From Bremia lactucae (lineage: Eukaryota > Oomycota > Peronosporomycetes > Peronosporales > Peronosporaceae), in contig NC_090628.1 of the NCBI RefSeq assembly GCF_004359215.1, forward strand, positions 834,173-898,172: DNA of 64,000 nucleotides. The letters run 5' to 3'. A model generated the notes under the pieces. The model was not told the origin of the DNA. It saw nothing but the letters and a program-made list of their open reading frames with translations, and did not search any database. Of the stretch, positions 10,388 to 20,235 are shown one piece after another. Numbering within the stretch: the stretch's first letter is position 1; each line of letters starts with the position of its first letter. Position numbers and translations under genes: made by a program.

Positions 10388-11131
10388 TTGACTTGCCTTA
10401 GTGACCCTGCCAGTTTAGCAGCGGTCAATGAAACTACGCCTTATGACCGACCTCTTGGCGGTATCATAGGCGAGTTTGATGCTAAAAGCGTGAGCGAGGC
10501 TCAACGCTTTGTGGATGAGCGATTAGCCATCACACGTAAAGTCCGTGACGCAATGGCAAGCGCACAGGACAAGCAAAAAGAATATGCGGACCGAAATGGT
10601 CGCAAAAATAATGAACGCTTACGAGTGGATGAAAAAGTTTTATTAAGTACTGGTACCCTACCTAAAAATGCAATTTCTGTAGCACCTGGAGGTACTACGA
10701 AGTTGTTGCCGCGTTTCATTGGGCCCTTTACGGTGGTTGAAGAGGTTGGAGACCTAAATTATAGGCTCAACCTTCCCCCGTATATGAAGACACACCCCGT
10801 ATTTTACATGGGTCGTCTGAAACGGTATGTAGACCTAAATGAGGTCACATATCCCCATCCGTCTAAGGAGACCGATGGTGGCACCGACTATGAGTCGAGC
10901 GTCGTTCGGGTGAGGGGGACGGTGAAGGCGAAAAGCTATCGGACTGACTCCTCCCACCACGAACAAAACTTGGAGAGCGAGGGACATCACGCGCATAACG
11001 CGGATTCCTCAGCATTATCCGTTCGAAAAGGTCCAAGCGAGTCTTCAGGCGTTCATAACCCTGACGAGCCTTCGCTCAGACATCAACAATCCGCAATACA
11101 TCGTTCAGCAGCGCTAAACGCCTGTGACTGA
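10388..11131 (+). pseudogene. Gy1 integrase C-terminal domain and linker
   Basis: An open 247-codon segment. It contains the helical DAMASAQDKQKEYADRNGR region, a GPF/Y-type module (RFIGPFTVVEEVGD, then LPPYMKTHPVFYMGRLK) at about 10705-10830, and a long polar linker. It overlaps the chromodomain ORF by a few bases in another frame, so one frameshift separates them. Confidence 0.8.
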
Positions 11132-11405
11132 ACGGAACAAGATAAAGAGGCCGCGGATAGTTAGGCAAGATCGCCACTCCTATCAGGCGCCGCCTGCACT
11201 AATGGATGCGGGTGGGAATCAACGCTTCCTTGTTGGAAGGTTGCTTGCCCACCGCTTCGTGACGCAAGGGTACCAGATCCTCGTCCAATGGAAAGGTTAC
11301 CCGAAGAGTTTTGACTCTTGGGAACCGATCGATACCCTACGTATTGATGTGCCCGGCTTGGTGGCTGCCTATGAAAAGGAGCACCAGCTGAGGCCACTTC
11401 GCTAG
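11124..11405 (+). pseudogene. Gy1 chromodomain (pol C-terminus)
   Basis: 93 codons with the chromodomain pattern: FLVGRLLAHRFVTQGYQILVQ, then WKGYPKSFDSWEP (aromatic cage Trp/Tyr region) and a C-terminal helix. Chromodomains of chromovirus integrases direct integration to marked chromatin. The pol stop is at 11403-11405. Confidence 0.88.
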
Positions 11406-12572
11406 TCTCAAATGGACTAGCAGAATTAGCGTAGTGAGAAGAAACAGGGGTACAGTACCACCCATGATTTTTTTTCACACGCAAGCGGGCGAAATGAATT
11501 CGCTGCGACCGCTGTCTCATCGCATCGGAATGCGGATGGATGCGGCGCAGGAATTCCGCCTCGTATTGGTCGGGCGTTTCATTCGAGCGGAACACGACCG
11601 AGATCGGGAAAATACGCCCAAGCGATTTGCCCTGATCCCTCCATGTCTTAAAAGACGCCATAATAATTTATGTGCATCTACAAGAGCGCGCTCTAGGAGC
11701 GACGCTCTAGGCCCGTTTAAACGAGGCCTTTAAATGGAGGGGGCATCAATGGTTTGCAACCCGGCACATAGCCACGTTCAAAACGACTGGCTTGTGACAC
11801 CGACTGAGCACGTTCACGTGTCGTCGGCGGAGCTTTAGGCTCCGAATCCTCTATGTCAGAACCATTATGGATTATGGTCTGAGCATAAGGCGTTGTGGTT
11901 TTGCCCGACGAAGAAGCGGCTGCGCCTTTATGGGCAGCGCTCTCATTACCTGTCGCTGCGCTATCCAGCGTAGACGAAGAGACAGCATTCCTAAACGTTG
12001 CTGTCTCCATGTTGTGAGCCCGCAATGCCATGGAAATGGCCGAGCGAGAGTGAAGGTGGATAACCGCGCCATCGAACAAGATAGCTCGAAGAAGGCTGGT
12101 GCGTGCCAGAATTACGGCAAACAAGGACACTGTCGCGGATTGCCATTCACGAGTCCAGAATGACGCGGAGCGATATCAATCGCAGTCACCGGGAACGAGA
12201 TGATTCTAAGAATCACTCAGGGGTAATGTTAGCGTTAACCATAGCATGAGCCAGTGGGAGAGGACATCGATAGGAAGTTCGGCTTATAGCCACGAGAGAA
12301 GTTTGGATGGGCAATAATGCGCCATCATCCTTCCTCATGAGCTCGTTGTCCGCATCACTATTATGAGGTAACGGCAACGGTGTCGACTCATTGTAGTCGA
12401 CAATGAGCGACTGATCAACAATTCCAGTGTTAAAGTGGGATAGATCATTTAGCCCCGTTAACACGACAGCAGCAGTAGCTCTCGGCGTTTCGACTAAGGC
12501 ATTGGACGCGGCCGGTAAATTAACGCGGCGCGTGCGCTTAGCGTGAGGTTGAGTGGGCGTCTTCGCAGACAA
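11161..12572 (-). pseudogene. Gy1 antisense accessory ORF, frameshifted copy
   Basis: On the minus strand, coding pieces run from an ATG at 12572 (12572-12213), through 12130-11717, to 11661-11161. They follow the intact homologue at 1-679 piece by piece (IVDYNESTPLPLPH, SDIEDSEPKAPPTTRERA, SLGRIFPISVVFRSNETPDQ). The last piece extends antisense across the chromodomain. A ~130-bp insertion relative to 1-679 near 12140-12290 and several shifts break the frame. The product is unknown. Confidence 0.6.
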
Positions 12573-12721
12573 CCCACCAACTTGGCCTCTTTAAGGTGGG
12601 ATCTTTGGCGCCGTGTATGGGAACCCAGGTCGCTAGAGTGATTGAGTGAAGTAGCGGCGGGTAAAGCTGCTCGCAGTTCCTCGCTCCTCTTTGACGAATT
12701 TAAAAAAGGAAATTTCGTTCT

Positions 12722-12735
12722 TAAAGGGGGGATGG
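12722..12735 (+). other. Gy1 polypurine tract
   Basis: TAAAGGGGGGATGG lies immediately before the TGTA start of LTR A, where plus-strand DNA priming is expected. The same tract (TAAAGAGGGGGATGG) precedes the LTR at 25496. Confidence 0.75.
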
Positions 12736-13285
12736 TGTACTGGGCTACAGTTGCCCTAATGTTACACAGTCCCCGTTAGGTACACTTGGTGTCTTTAAGG
12801 GGATGGTCAATTACTAAATTAAAGTAATTAGACTCAGCACTCGGGTGTGGTTCACATTTGTGACTAACCCTTGTGTAGGTGATGCACATGGGTGCATTCA
12901 CATTAGGAGGGATTACGTCTAATGTCATTCGTGATGACGGCTAGCGTCATCCGTTACGCGAGGTATCTAGAAAGATACGCTCGCAATAAATATTAAGTGT
13001 TATCTATAGAGATGACATTTTGATTGGTAAAAATAGGTACATAAATTTAATACGATTAAATGTAAATCAGTCTAAATCTACTTTCTACTTGATAAGTGCG
13101 CACGAGGAGCCCGATTAACGCTCCCGTGACGACACTTAATTAAAGTTCTTAGTGCGTTGGGTGAGTTCGCTAACGCGCCTGCCACAACTACCTCACTGCA
13201 CGCACGAGAAGCTAGTTAAACCGCTTTCTCGCTGTGCTAGAGAGTGTGTCTAAGTAGAGCGTGGCCGCATTACGACGTGCCCACA
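12736..13285 (+). repeat. LTR A (3' LTR of Gy1)
   Basis: Starts TGTACTGGGCT (TGTAACGGGC in other copies) and follows the LTRs at 16049, 25496 and 26055 up to CGACGTGCCC. A few bases (GCCT) near the 3' terminus are missing before ACA. Confidence 0.85.
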
Positions 13286-13387
13286 ATTACTACGTAAAGT
13301 AATATTCGCCAAATATTATCCGCTTTAGATAATGTATTAATCAACAACCTTTTAGTGTTAATTTCATGTAACGTTACACTCGTTACA
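13286..13387 (-). repeat. LTR B fragment, minus orientation
   Basis: The reverse complement matches the first ~100 bp of LTR B (TGTAACGAGTGTAACGTTACATG, then the ATTATCTAAA region). It abuts the end of LTR A directly, so one LTR lies against or within another. Confidence 0.75.
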
Positions 13388-13689
13388 GTTTTAGTATGCA
13401 CACTTCAAAAAGTAAGCCCAGCCAAAGCAGTAGAGCAGTAGATACAAAGAAGAAAAAGACGAAACAATTGATAGTCTGATTCATTACACGCGCTTAGGTA
13501 GATTAATATATGTCACTTAGGATCTGTCAGCGGTAGAGCATAAGATCTCGACTGTGTAATTGTCTTCTCGACTCAAGTTAAATTATACGCCCACAGACAC
13601 AATCCGTAACGCGCAGTAGATAGATATACTACCGCTCCATATATGTTTTGCACTTCTATAAAAAAATAAATAATATTGTGTCTGTGTCA
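13388..13689. other. Spacer with no supported feature
   Basis: An AT-rich 3' flank of transporter B. No ORF or repeat that I can support. Confidence 0.5.
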
Positions 13690-15336
13690 TCATGCATGAC
13701 GATGACTCTTGCCATTTTTTTTCGAAAGCACTCTAGCCATGAATTCATTTTGGATTTCCTGAATTGTCTTTTTCGACGTGTCTGGCACGAACAAATACAC
13801 AAAAATGAAGGCCAGCGTGACCGTGAACATGAACGGCGTGAAGCTATAGTCGCCCAAGGCCGCCGCAACGAACGGGTAGCTCAAAGCCACAGTAAAATTG
13901 GATAGCCAGCTGCAGCCTACGCAAATACAAGTGCCCATCGGCCGAGCTTCGTCTGGAAATAGATCTGCCATGACAACCCAGGCTAGAGAGCCAAGACTTG
14001 AGCCAAAAGAAGCGACATAAGTAGCTATGAATACGATGGCAATGGCTGGCAAATTCGTAGTGAGTGCGACTGTCAATCCCAGTGCACTCAAAAACATTCC
14101 CAAAAGACCATACATGATCAAATTTCGGTTTCCAAAACGCTTGACTAGCAATCCACAAAATAGCGTTGGCAGCACATTCACAAAGTTGACAGCCACGATT
14201 CCTATGCGATCATCGGATAGACCAGCTTGCTTCAACAACGTCGACGAGTAGAGAAAGACAACATTGATTCCAGTCAATTCTTGGGCTCCTGCAATACCGA
14301 CAGCAATCATGAGCTGTCGGATGAGCATGGGTGAAAACAGTTTTCTTAAGGTACACGTCTCAATTGAATTAAGAGGTTGTGACATCGCGGATGGCAAACT
14401 GCTCACGATATCTCGTCGCGTTTTATGATCTTGCTGAAGCCACATTTTGGCTGTCTCTACGTTTTCTTCGCCGTATAAACGTGCCAGTTCTTTATCTGCA
14501 GACGCTTCTTTTCCCATAACTAGTAACCACGCAGGGCTTTCAACAACAATCCAAGGTGCGAGTACCAAGAACAATACCGCCAAAGCAATTGGAAATTCCG
14601 CAATAAAGCGCCACCCCGATTTCGTATTGGCAAAGAAAAAGGTGATTGCCACAAGGAGGTTGCCAATTGTAATTGCCATTTGAAATTTAACGCCGAGATA
14701 ACTTCGTAGCGTTGGAGGTGAGATCTCATTGATAAATCCGGGTATCACGGCTGTAGCCCCTCCCGATGCAATCCCAGCGATCATTCGTCCTACCATAAAA
14801 ACATATATGTTCGAAGCACTAGCCTGCACGACAGCACCAAGAATCATATAGACGCAATTAACCATCATAACACGTTTGCGACCGAATCGATTCGAGATTC
14901 GTCCAATGACAAGGGCTCCGATCATTCCACCAAAAATCCACGCACTAACAGCGATCGTCCATTGCGCTTTCGTGTGTCCTGGAAACATTAAGCAAGTTCC
15001 GGCTGCCACGGGTCTGGCGTTGCACTTGTCTTTGTCGTTAAACGCGGTCAAATTCATTTGGGAGGTCGACCATCCATATTGAAGTGGCTGCAGCAATGCC
15101 ACAAGAACGTTGGCATAGAGCCTCCAGCGCGGTCGGATCGGTGTCTGCGCGTCTGGAGCAGTCGAGATTGAGGCGACCACCGTCGGCGAAAGGGCTACAC
15201 GAATGGAGTCACTCGCAGAGAAGGACGATGGGGATGAAATGTTCATCATACTGGTCCGCGAAGGAAATTTAACAATGTACACGTCTAGAGGCATTCGTGG
15301 ACAGAAGCAAACGGTGGTGGCGTAGACGATACGCAT
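13690..15336 (-). CDS. MFS sugar transporter (sugar porter family), copy B
   Basis: An intact frame of 548 codons from the first ATG. Copy A starts about 54 residues before the shared WSTSQMN motif. A start at the paired Met 30/31 (about 15249) would give the same spacing and 518-519 aa, and is my preferred start. Signatures: NRFGRKR (149-155), ESPAWLL (266-272), QELTGIN (352-358) and a second GN-type loop KRFGNR (399-404). The usual PETKG after TM12 is PDTSKKT here (518-524), a deviation from copy A. The CNARPVAAGTC external loop is shared with copy A. It would be a membrane sugar uptake or efflux protein, substrate unknown. Same strand as copy A, with Gy1 in between. Confidence 0.92.
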   Translation of the reverse strand: MRIVYATTVCFCPRMPLDVYIVKFPSRTSMMNISSPSSFSASDSIRVALSPTVVASISTAPDAQTPIRPRWRLYANVLVALLQPLQYGWSTSQMNLTAFNDKDKCNARPVAAGTCLMFPGHTKAQWTIAVSAWIFGGMIGALVIGRISNRFGRKRVMMVNCVYMILGAVVQASASNIYVFMVGRMIAGIASGGATAVIPGFINEISPPTLRSYLGVKFQMAITIGNLLVAITFFFANTKSGWRFIAEFPIALAVLFLVLAPWIVVESPAWLLVMGKEASADKELARLYGEENVETAKMWLQQDHKTRRDIVSSLPSAMSQPLNSIETCTLRKLFSPMLIRQLMIAVGIAGAQELTGINVVFLYSSTLLKQAGLSDDRIGIVAVNFVNVLPTLFCGLLVKRFGNRNLIMYGLLGMFLSALGLTVALTTNLPAIAIVFIATYVASFGSSLGSLAWVVMADLFPDEARPMGTCICVGCSWLSNFTVALSYPFVAAALGDYSFTPFMFTVTLAFIFVYLFVPDTSKKTIQEIQNEFMARVLSKKNGKSHRHA

Positions 15337-15893
15337 CGTGGATATTTAGTGGACGGTGCTATGCACCAACAGAGAACCTAAAAGAAGCCTTTATGTCAAT
15401 CAAAAGAAGTCAAATGTTGTCAAGTTACTTGTGTCATTTTCCATTACTTACAGCATGACCCGGTCGTACTTCACGCCTTGATGAGGAAGTATTTTGATGA
15501 TTAATGAACCGCTAATTGCATAAATTATTGAAATATCATTTTTGGATTTGGTGCTTTCCGTTAATTTCCTCAGTTTCTGGTAAAATCCCCTCAGTTTGAT
15601 AAAACTCTACATGATTAGCTAATTTCCAAGCTAAATACCATTTCGTATTAGTACACTGGCGCTCCATTTATTTACGCCTGCATGGGGCTAATAATGGCAA
15701 GAGATCGCCATGATTCGCCAACATGGCGTGTTGACGCTCAGGAATACGCTCCGATAATTTCATATGACGTAAGCGCCTCCTAGGTAGCAGCAGCTAGTAC
15801 AGACGCACGCGAGATTCCATGAAGGCTGGCTACTATATTTAGGACGCTCTTGTGCCCAAAATTTGAAAAGCTCAACAAGATTAGGACTCCCTT
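15337..15893. other. Upstream spacer of transporter B
   Basis: No coding sequence or repeat is recognised. I looked for an Inr-type core promoter on the minus strand and found no good match. Confidence 0.45.
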
Positions 15894-16048
15894 GTAACGG
15901 GGTGTATCAATCTATTATCTAAAAGGCAGAGAAGATTTGGAGAATATTACTTTACTTAGTAATATTTAGAGAGCTTATCCATTGGTAGATATAGACCATT
16001 ACATCTAATTCAGTCAGCGCTGGACGCGTCAAAGAGAGAAACAGAAAA
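15894..16048 (+). repeat. LTR B fragment, plus orientation, internally deleted
   Basis: Starts TGTAACGGGGTGTATC and follows LTR B, but lacks the GTTACATGAAATTAACACTT segment and ends at GAGAAACAGAAAA, where LTR A begins. Confidence 0.8.
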
Positions 16049-16592
16049 TGTAACGGGCTAAAGTTGCCCTAATGTTACACAGTCCCCATTAAGTACATTT
16101 GGTACTTAAGGGGATGGTCAATTACTAAATAATAGTAATTAGACCCAACACTCGGGTGTGGTGCACATTTGTGACCAACCCTTGTGGATGTGATGCTCAT
16201 GGGTGCATTCACATTAGGAGGGATGACGCCCAGCGTCATCCGTGATGACGGCTAGCGTCATCAGTTACGCGAGGTATCTACAAAGATACGATATTAAATG
16301 ATATCTATAGAGATATAATTTTAATTGGTTAAAATAGGTATTTATATTTAATTCTATTAAAATATGAATCAGTCTGGAAATTACTACCTACTTGGTAAGT
16401 GCGCACGAGGAGACGGATTACCGCTCCTATGACGACACTTTACCAGAGTTCTTAGTGTGTTGGGTGAGGTCGCTTGCGCGCCCACCACAACTTCCTCACT
16501 GCACGCAAGAGAAGCAGGTTTAACCGCTTCCTCGCTGTGCCAGGGTGTGTGCTTAAGTAGAGCGTGGCCGCATCACGACGTGCCCGCCTACA
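16049..16592 (+). repeat. LTR A, complete (544 bp)
   Basis: TGTAACGGGCTAAAG through CCGCCTACA, full length with TG/CA ends. It replaces the 3' LTR position of the minus-strand Gy2, whose antisense ORF starts right after it. No matching target-site duplication was found. Confidence 0.88.
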
Positions 16593-16602
16593 ACCTTTCT
16601 AG

Positions 16603-17867
16603 ACGATGAGGGAATGGTGGACTTTGAAAGTCACTCTCAATCAGGGGAGGGGGAAAAGAGCGGCATTCGCTCACGCCTTCTCCTCCGGACGAACGTCGGC
16701 GAGCCCCGAATCCGTTCCCAGAACGTGGTGCCGCTGATGTCTTAACCGCATTGAGCAGGACACGAGACCCTGAGTCCTACAAAATTTCGAATCCGCTCGA
16801 TGAAGAGAAAGAGCAGATAATCCTCATAGAGGATAGAGCTCGTCGTCGAGCTGCCAAAACAGCGAAAGCTAAGGCTCATAGTGAATATAGATTTACTCCG
16901 CTTAGTGCGAACGAGCGTCTCAAAGAGATAGCGGGTCACAGCTTGGGCATCTAAATCTCCGGTGACCCGGCGATGACGCCGGACGAGATCGCTGCTCGCG
17001 ACGCTCTTCATGCGCAATACCTTACGCCGAAGGTAATGACGCGAAGCCAGTATCTGACGCGTTTACGTGATCAAGCCCGTGGGCCTTCGGTGACTCCATG
17101 AGGGAAATTCCGATCGTTTTGTTTCCAAACGAAACAAGGACTGAAAACGAAGTCTCATTTGACTCCGTAATATCTGGAATATCAGAGAGTCTGCGGATAG
17201 AGGTGACGTTCGTTTCGAACGGAAGCTTCGCTTCGACTATGCTAGGCTTAATGCCAAAGGCCAGTTACGTTCGGCATTTATGCCACAAAACGAAGAAAGG
17301 CCCAGCCAATATTTCAGTGCTTCGGTTGACCGTACAACCAAGGATCGAAGCCGCACTGAGGCTTTATATCCACCTAATCCCACGTTTAGTGGTGGGAAGC
17401 GTCGTTTGACGCGAGTCGACCCTGAGCTTGACGCTCAAAAACGTCAACGGCGTACGGGTAATCTTGCCGAAGAGGTACCTCGAACTCCCAAGAGTTTTCA
17501 GAGGAGGGGTACCCTAGCCACTTCACCAGAATCTGGTATTGACCCTTACGACGACGTCGCTTTAAAAGTTTCTCCACATGAAACTGAAGGTTTCCTCGCG
17601 CATCAAGCAGCGCGGGAGGGGGCCGAAATTTCGGCGGAAGCATTTGATGCTCTACGGCACGAGGTGCAACTTCTTTGTGAGGTCCTTGCTCGGGTTGAGA
17701 GCTCTTTTGAGGCGGTTCGGGACTGTCTTTCGATGCTGGAGCGTCAACATCCTCGTTTAGAGGGCCAGTTGGATATCCTGGTGAGGATGCAACAATCTGC
17801 GGCACGACCGCCTGTCTCGGCGCAAGCGCCTTCAAGTCCACGTGGGAAGGGTCCCGATATGGCTTAA
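16603..17867 (+). CDS. Gy2 antisense accessory ORF (several frames; 195-codon open C-terminal part)
   Basis: Plus-strand coding pieces lie opposite pol. They are an acidic start (DDEGMVDFESHSQSGEGEK, about 16603), 16751-16954 (Lys/Arg/Ala-rich EDRARRRAAKTAKAKAHSEY), a MTPDEIAARDALHAQYLTPK piece near 16975, and an open 195-codon stretch 17280-17867. The last contains a basic DAQKRQRR patch (51-58) that could act in nuclear import, and a strong coiled coil (about 119-170, AFDALRHEVQLLCEVLARVE onwards). The coil lies exactly antisense to the integrase-chromodomain linker. At least two frameshifts break the upstream part. Gy7 has the same protein. The role is unknown. Confidence 0.6.
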
Positions 17868-18000
17868 GCAAGCCAACGTAAAACACTGGGTGTGTACGCA
17901 GCTTGCTGGGAAGGTTTAGCGTACAATCTAGACTCTTCTTGGCCACGACTAAGTTGGTAGGTAGGTTTTTAGCGTTAAGTAAAACTCGGTCTCCGACCAT
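17386..18000 (-). pseudogene. Gy2 GPY/F module and chromodomain
   Basis: 204 open codons. The integrase tail holds LPSKLRTHPVFYVGLLKPY (about 31-50). A proline-rich linker follows, then the chromodomain (LQFHVEKLLKRRRRKGQYQI and VKWLGYPSSENSWEFEV, about 133-172). The tail overlaps the open antisense ORF over about 480 bp, so both strands are open here. Confidence 0.87.
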
Positions 18001-18211
18001 ATAAGAATTAATACAGCTTCTGCCTTTGGCATCTGCTTGTTCTTTTGGTTTGTCTTGGCTATCAGTTATCGTATCCTTACATGTCTTAAGACACTATATC
18101 GCGTCGCGAAAAACTCGCTTACTTGTTTCCGAACGGTAACAGGGCTGATATCAGCAAGCCTATCGGCCAATTCCCCCGCCCCACCAAGCCCTGAACCACG
18201 CAGTGGTATCG

Positions 18212-19024
18212 TCAATGGAACGCGTGGGGGGAAAGACCGTTTACATAGAACGAAGTATAGCCTGTAGAGGCATGAACAGCGCTATTTAACGCAAACTCCA
18301 CTACTGGGAGCATTGACCTCCAGCGCTTTGGTGCCGGAGCACACACGCTGCGTAAAACGTCTTCAATGACGCGGTTGACACGTTCAGTTTGACCATCGGT
18401 CTGCAGATGGTCCGCAGTGGGCATATCCAATCTGGTGCCAAGCACTCGGAAAATTGACTTCCAGAATTTACCCGTGAAACGGGGGTCCCGATCAGAGACA
18501 ATCGCCACTGGCAAACCATGTTGTCGAAACACGTGATCGATAAACAGCTTAGCTGTACCCTCTCCATCAATGGAATCCGGCACGGCCGCTAAGTGAGCCA
18601 TATTGCTCAAACGGTCAACAAAGGCCACTATACCGGAGTGACCGGCTGAATCTTTCGGTAGCCCAACAACAAAATCCATACTAATGGACTCCCAGCAACC
18701 TATGGGGACGGGAAGACTCGCCAGTGGCGCAGCAGCATGCGCCGAGGGTTTAACCCGCTGGCACTTTTCGCATGTGCGAACATATGTGCTGACCCATTTT
18801 TAAAGTTTGGGCCACCAATAACTCTGGCTTATAGAGCCGTAGGTCTTTTCTGTACCGAGATGACCACCAAGGACACTATCGTGTGCCTCATAGAGGATTC
18901 GGTACTTCAAATCCTCATCATGAGGAATAACGACACGCGGAGGGTTCGCGATGTCTGTGCAATAAAGCAACAGGTTGGTATCGATAGAAAAACGATGTAA
19001 CCTTGCACGCAAACGTGCCGGCAA
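18212..19024 (-). pseudogene. Gy2 integrase
   Basis: The N-terminal zinc region is at 19024-18800 (VVIPHDEDLKYRI, HDSVLGGHLGTEKT). The catalytic core is at 18679-18212 with Asp in MDFVVGLPKD, Asp in SDRDPRFTG and Glu in TDGQTERVNRV. The CxxC half of the zinc finger lies between the two ORFs across a frame break. Core residues are present, so the domain is recent but not in one frame. Confidence 0.87.
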
Positions 19025-19101
19025 TTTAATACCTGAATCCGAGTTCTTTAAAGCTCGTAGCAGAGTTACACTTTGTTTATACTTGGCGTAAGCCGAACGG
19101 A

Positions 19102-19517
19102 TTAATTCAGAATAGGCGACGAGATAGTCGTTAAATGAGAAAGCTCATAATCCGGCCTGCGTGATAACGCATCAGCCAAAGCATTTTGCTTGCCGGGTTT
19201 ATACTTCACCTCGAAGTTGTATTCCGCAATAAAGGATAGCCATCGGGCCATTCTCTGTGAGAGATGGGGCGACTTAGTCGGCATGCGTACTGACGCGTGA
19301 TCTGTATATATCACAAACGGCTTAGAGCCGAGCAGATGAACTCTGAATTTGACGAGAGCATACTTAATAGCAGGTAACCCTTTGTCATGAACTGGGTAGT
19401 TCTTTTCCGCAGCTTAATGCTGTCTAGACTTGAACGTAATAACACGTTCGTGCCCATCAACATCTGTTTGTAACAGAGCACTTCCAATGGCAAAATCTGA
19501 TGCATCACAGACGACAC
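19102..19517 (-). pseudogene. Gy2 RNase H, frameshifted
   Basis: Minus-strand pieces correspond to DASDFAIGSALLQTD-type and DKGLPAIKYALVKF-type RNase H segments. They are followed by IYTDHASVRMPTKSPHLSQRMARW and the KYKPGKQNALADALSRRPDY junction to integrase (19314-19102). One shift near 19420 separates the parts. Confidence 0.75.
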
Positions 19518-19614
19518 TGAAAGGCCAATTTGGGTTTGGCAGTGCCAGAATCAGGGCATGGATGAGACTATCCTTGACTGCTCGAAAAGCATTATTTTCG
19601 GTGCTAGTCCAGCA

Positions 19615-20169
19615 TCATTCTGTATCCTTTTTAAGGAGATTAAATAATGTCCTAGCCATATCAGCGTAATTTTCGCTATATTTGTGTAAATAATTGGCGA
19701 GACCCAACCACTTACGCAAATCCTTTTGTTTTTTAGAAACCGGCCAATCTACTATGGCTTTTACCTTAGCGGGATCCGCTCTAAAGGCCTCGCTTTCCAA
19801 TGAAGCTTCCTAAAAAAGAATTTCGTCTGCGCCTAAAATGCATTTAGATGCATTGGCATACAATTTGTTTGTGCGCATGCACTCGAGCACTGCTCGCAAA
19901 TGGTCTAAATGGTTTTCCATATCCGACCGATCCTCCGCACGACTATGGACAAAAATGTCATCGAAAAAAGTCTGTGCATAACCTCGATAAGGGCGAAACA
20001 GTTGCGTCACTAGACGATTAAATGTTGCCGGGGCGTTGGAAAGCCCTTGTGGCATAACAAGCCACTCCCATAACATGCCGCTTAGGGTGCTAACCGCTGT
20101 AAGCGGGATATCGCTAGCTCGCATGAGCAATTGGTAGTAACCATCGACTAAGTCCAATGCAGTGTACAT
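19615..20169 (-). pseudogene. Gy2 reverse transcriptase core
   Basis: 20169-19810 carries ALDLVDGYYQLLMRASDIP, the MPQGLSNAPATFNRL motif and the catalytic FFDDIFVHS. 19800-19615 carries the post-palm DWPVSKKQKDLRKWLGLANY segment. A frame break at about 20170 separates it from the RT fingers encoded at the end of the 20236-22119 ORF, and another lies near 19805. Confidence 0.85.
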
Positions 20170-20235
20170 CCCACCATATTATTCAGAAGAACATCCTTTC
20201 TAGGAATGGGGGTTTGTGCTGGTATAGTGACAACA

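Larger units (their letters stand above)
5411..13285 (+). mobile_element. Gy1: decayed, 5'-truncated chromodomain Ty3/gypsy element
   Basis: Plus-strand order: gag (5411-6753), protease and linker (6690-7740), RNase H (8047-8343), integrase (8446-10196), integrase C-terminus (10388-11131), chromodomain (11124-11405), antisense ORF, polypurine tract and 3' LTR A (12736-13285). This is Ty3/gypsy order (IN after RT/RNH) with a chromodomain. No 5' LTR is visible and the RT palm is deleted, so it cannot be autonomous. It sits between two paralogous host transporters. Confidence 0.88.
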
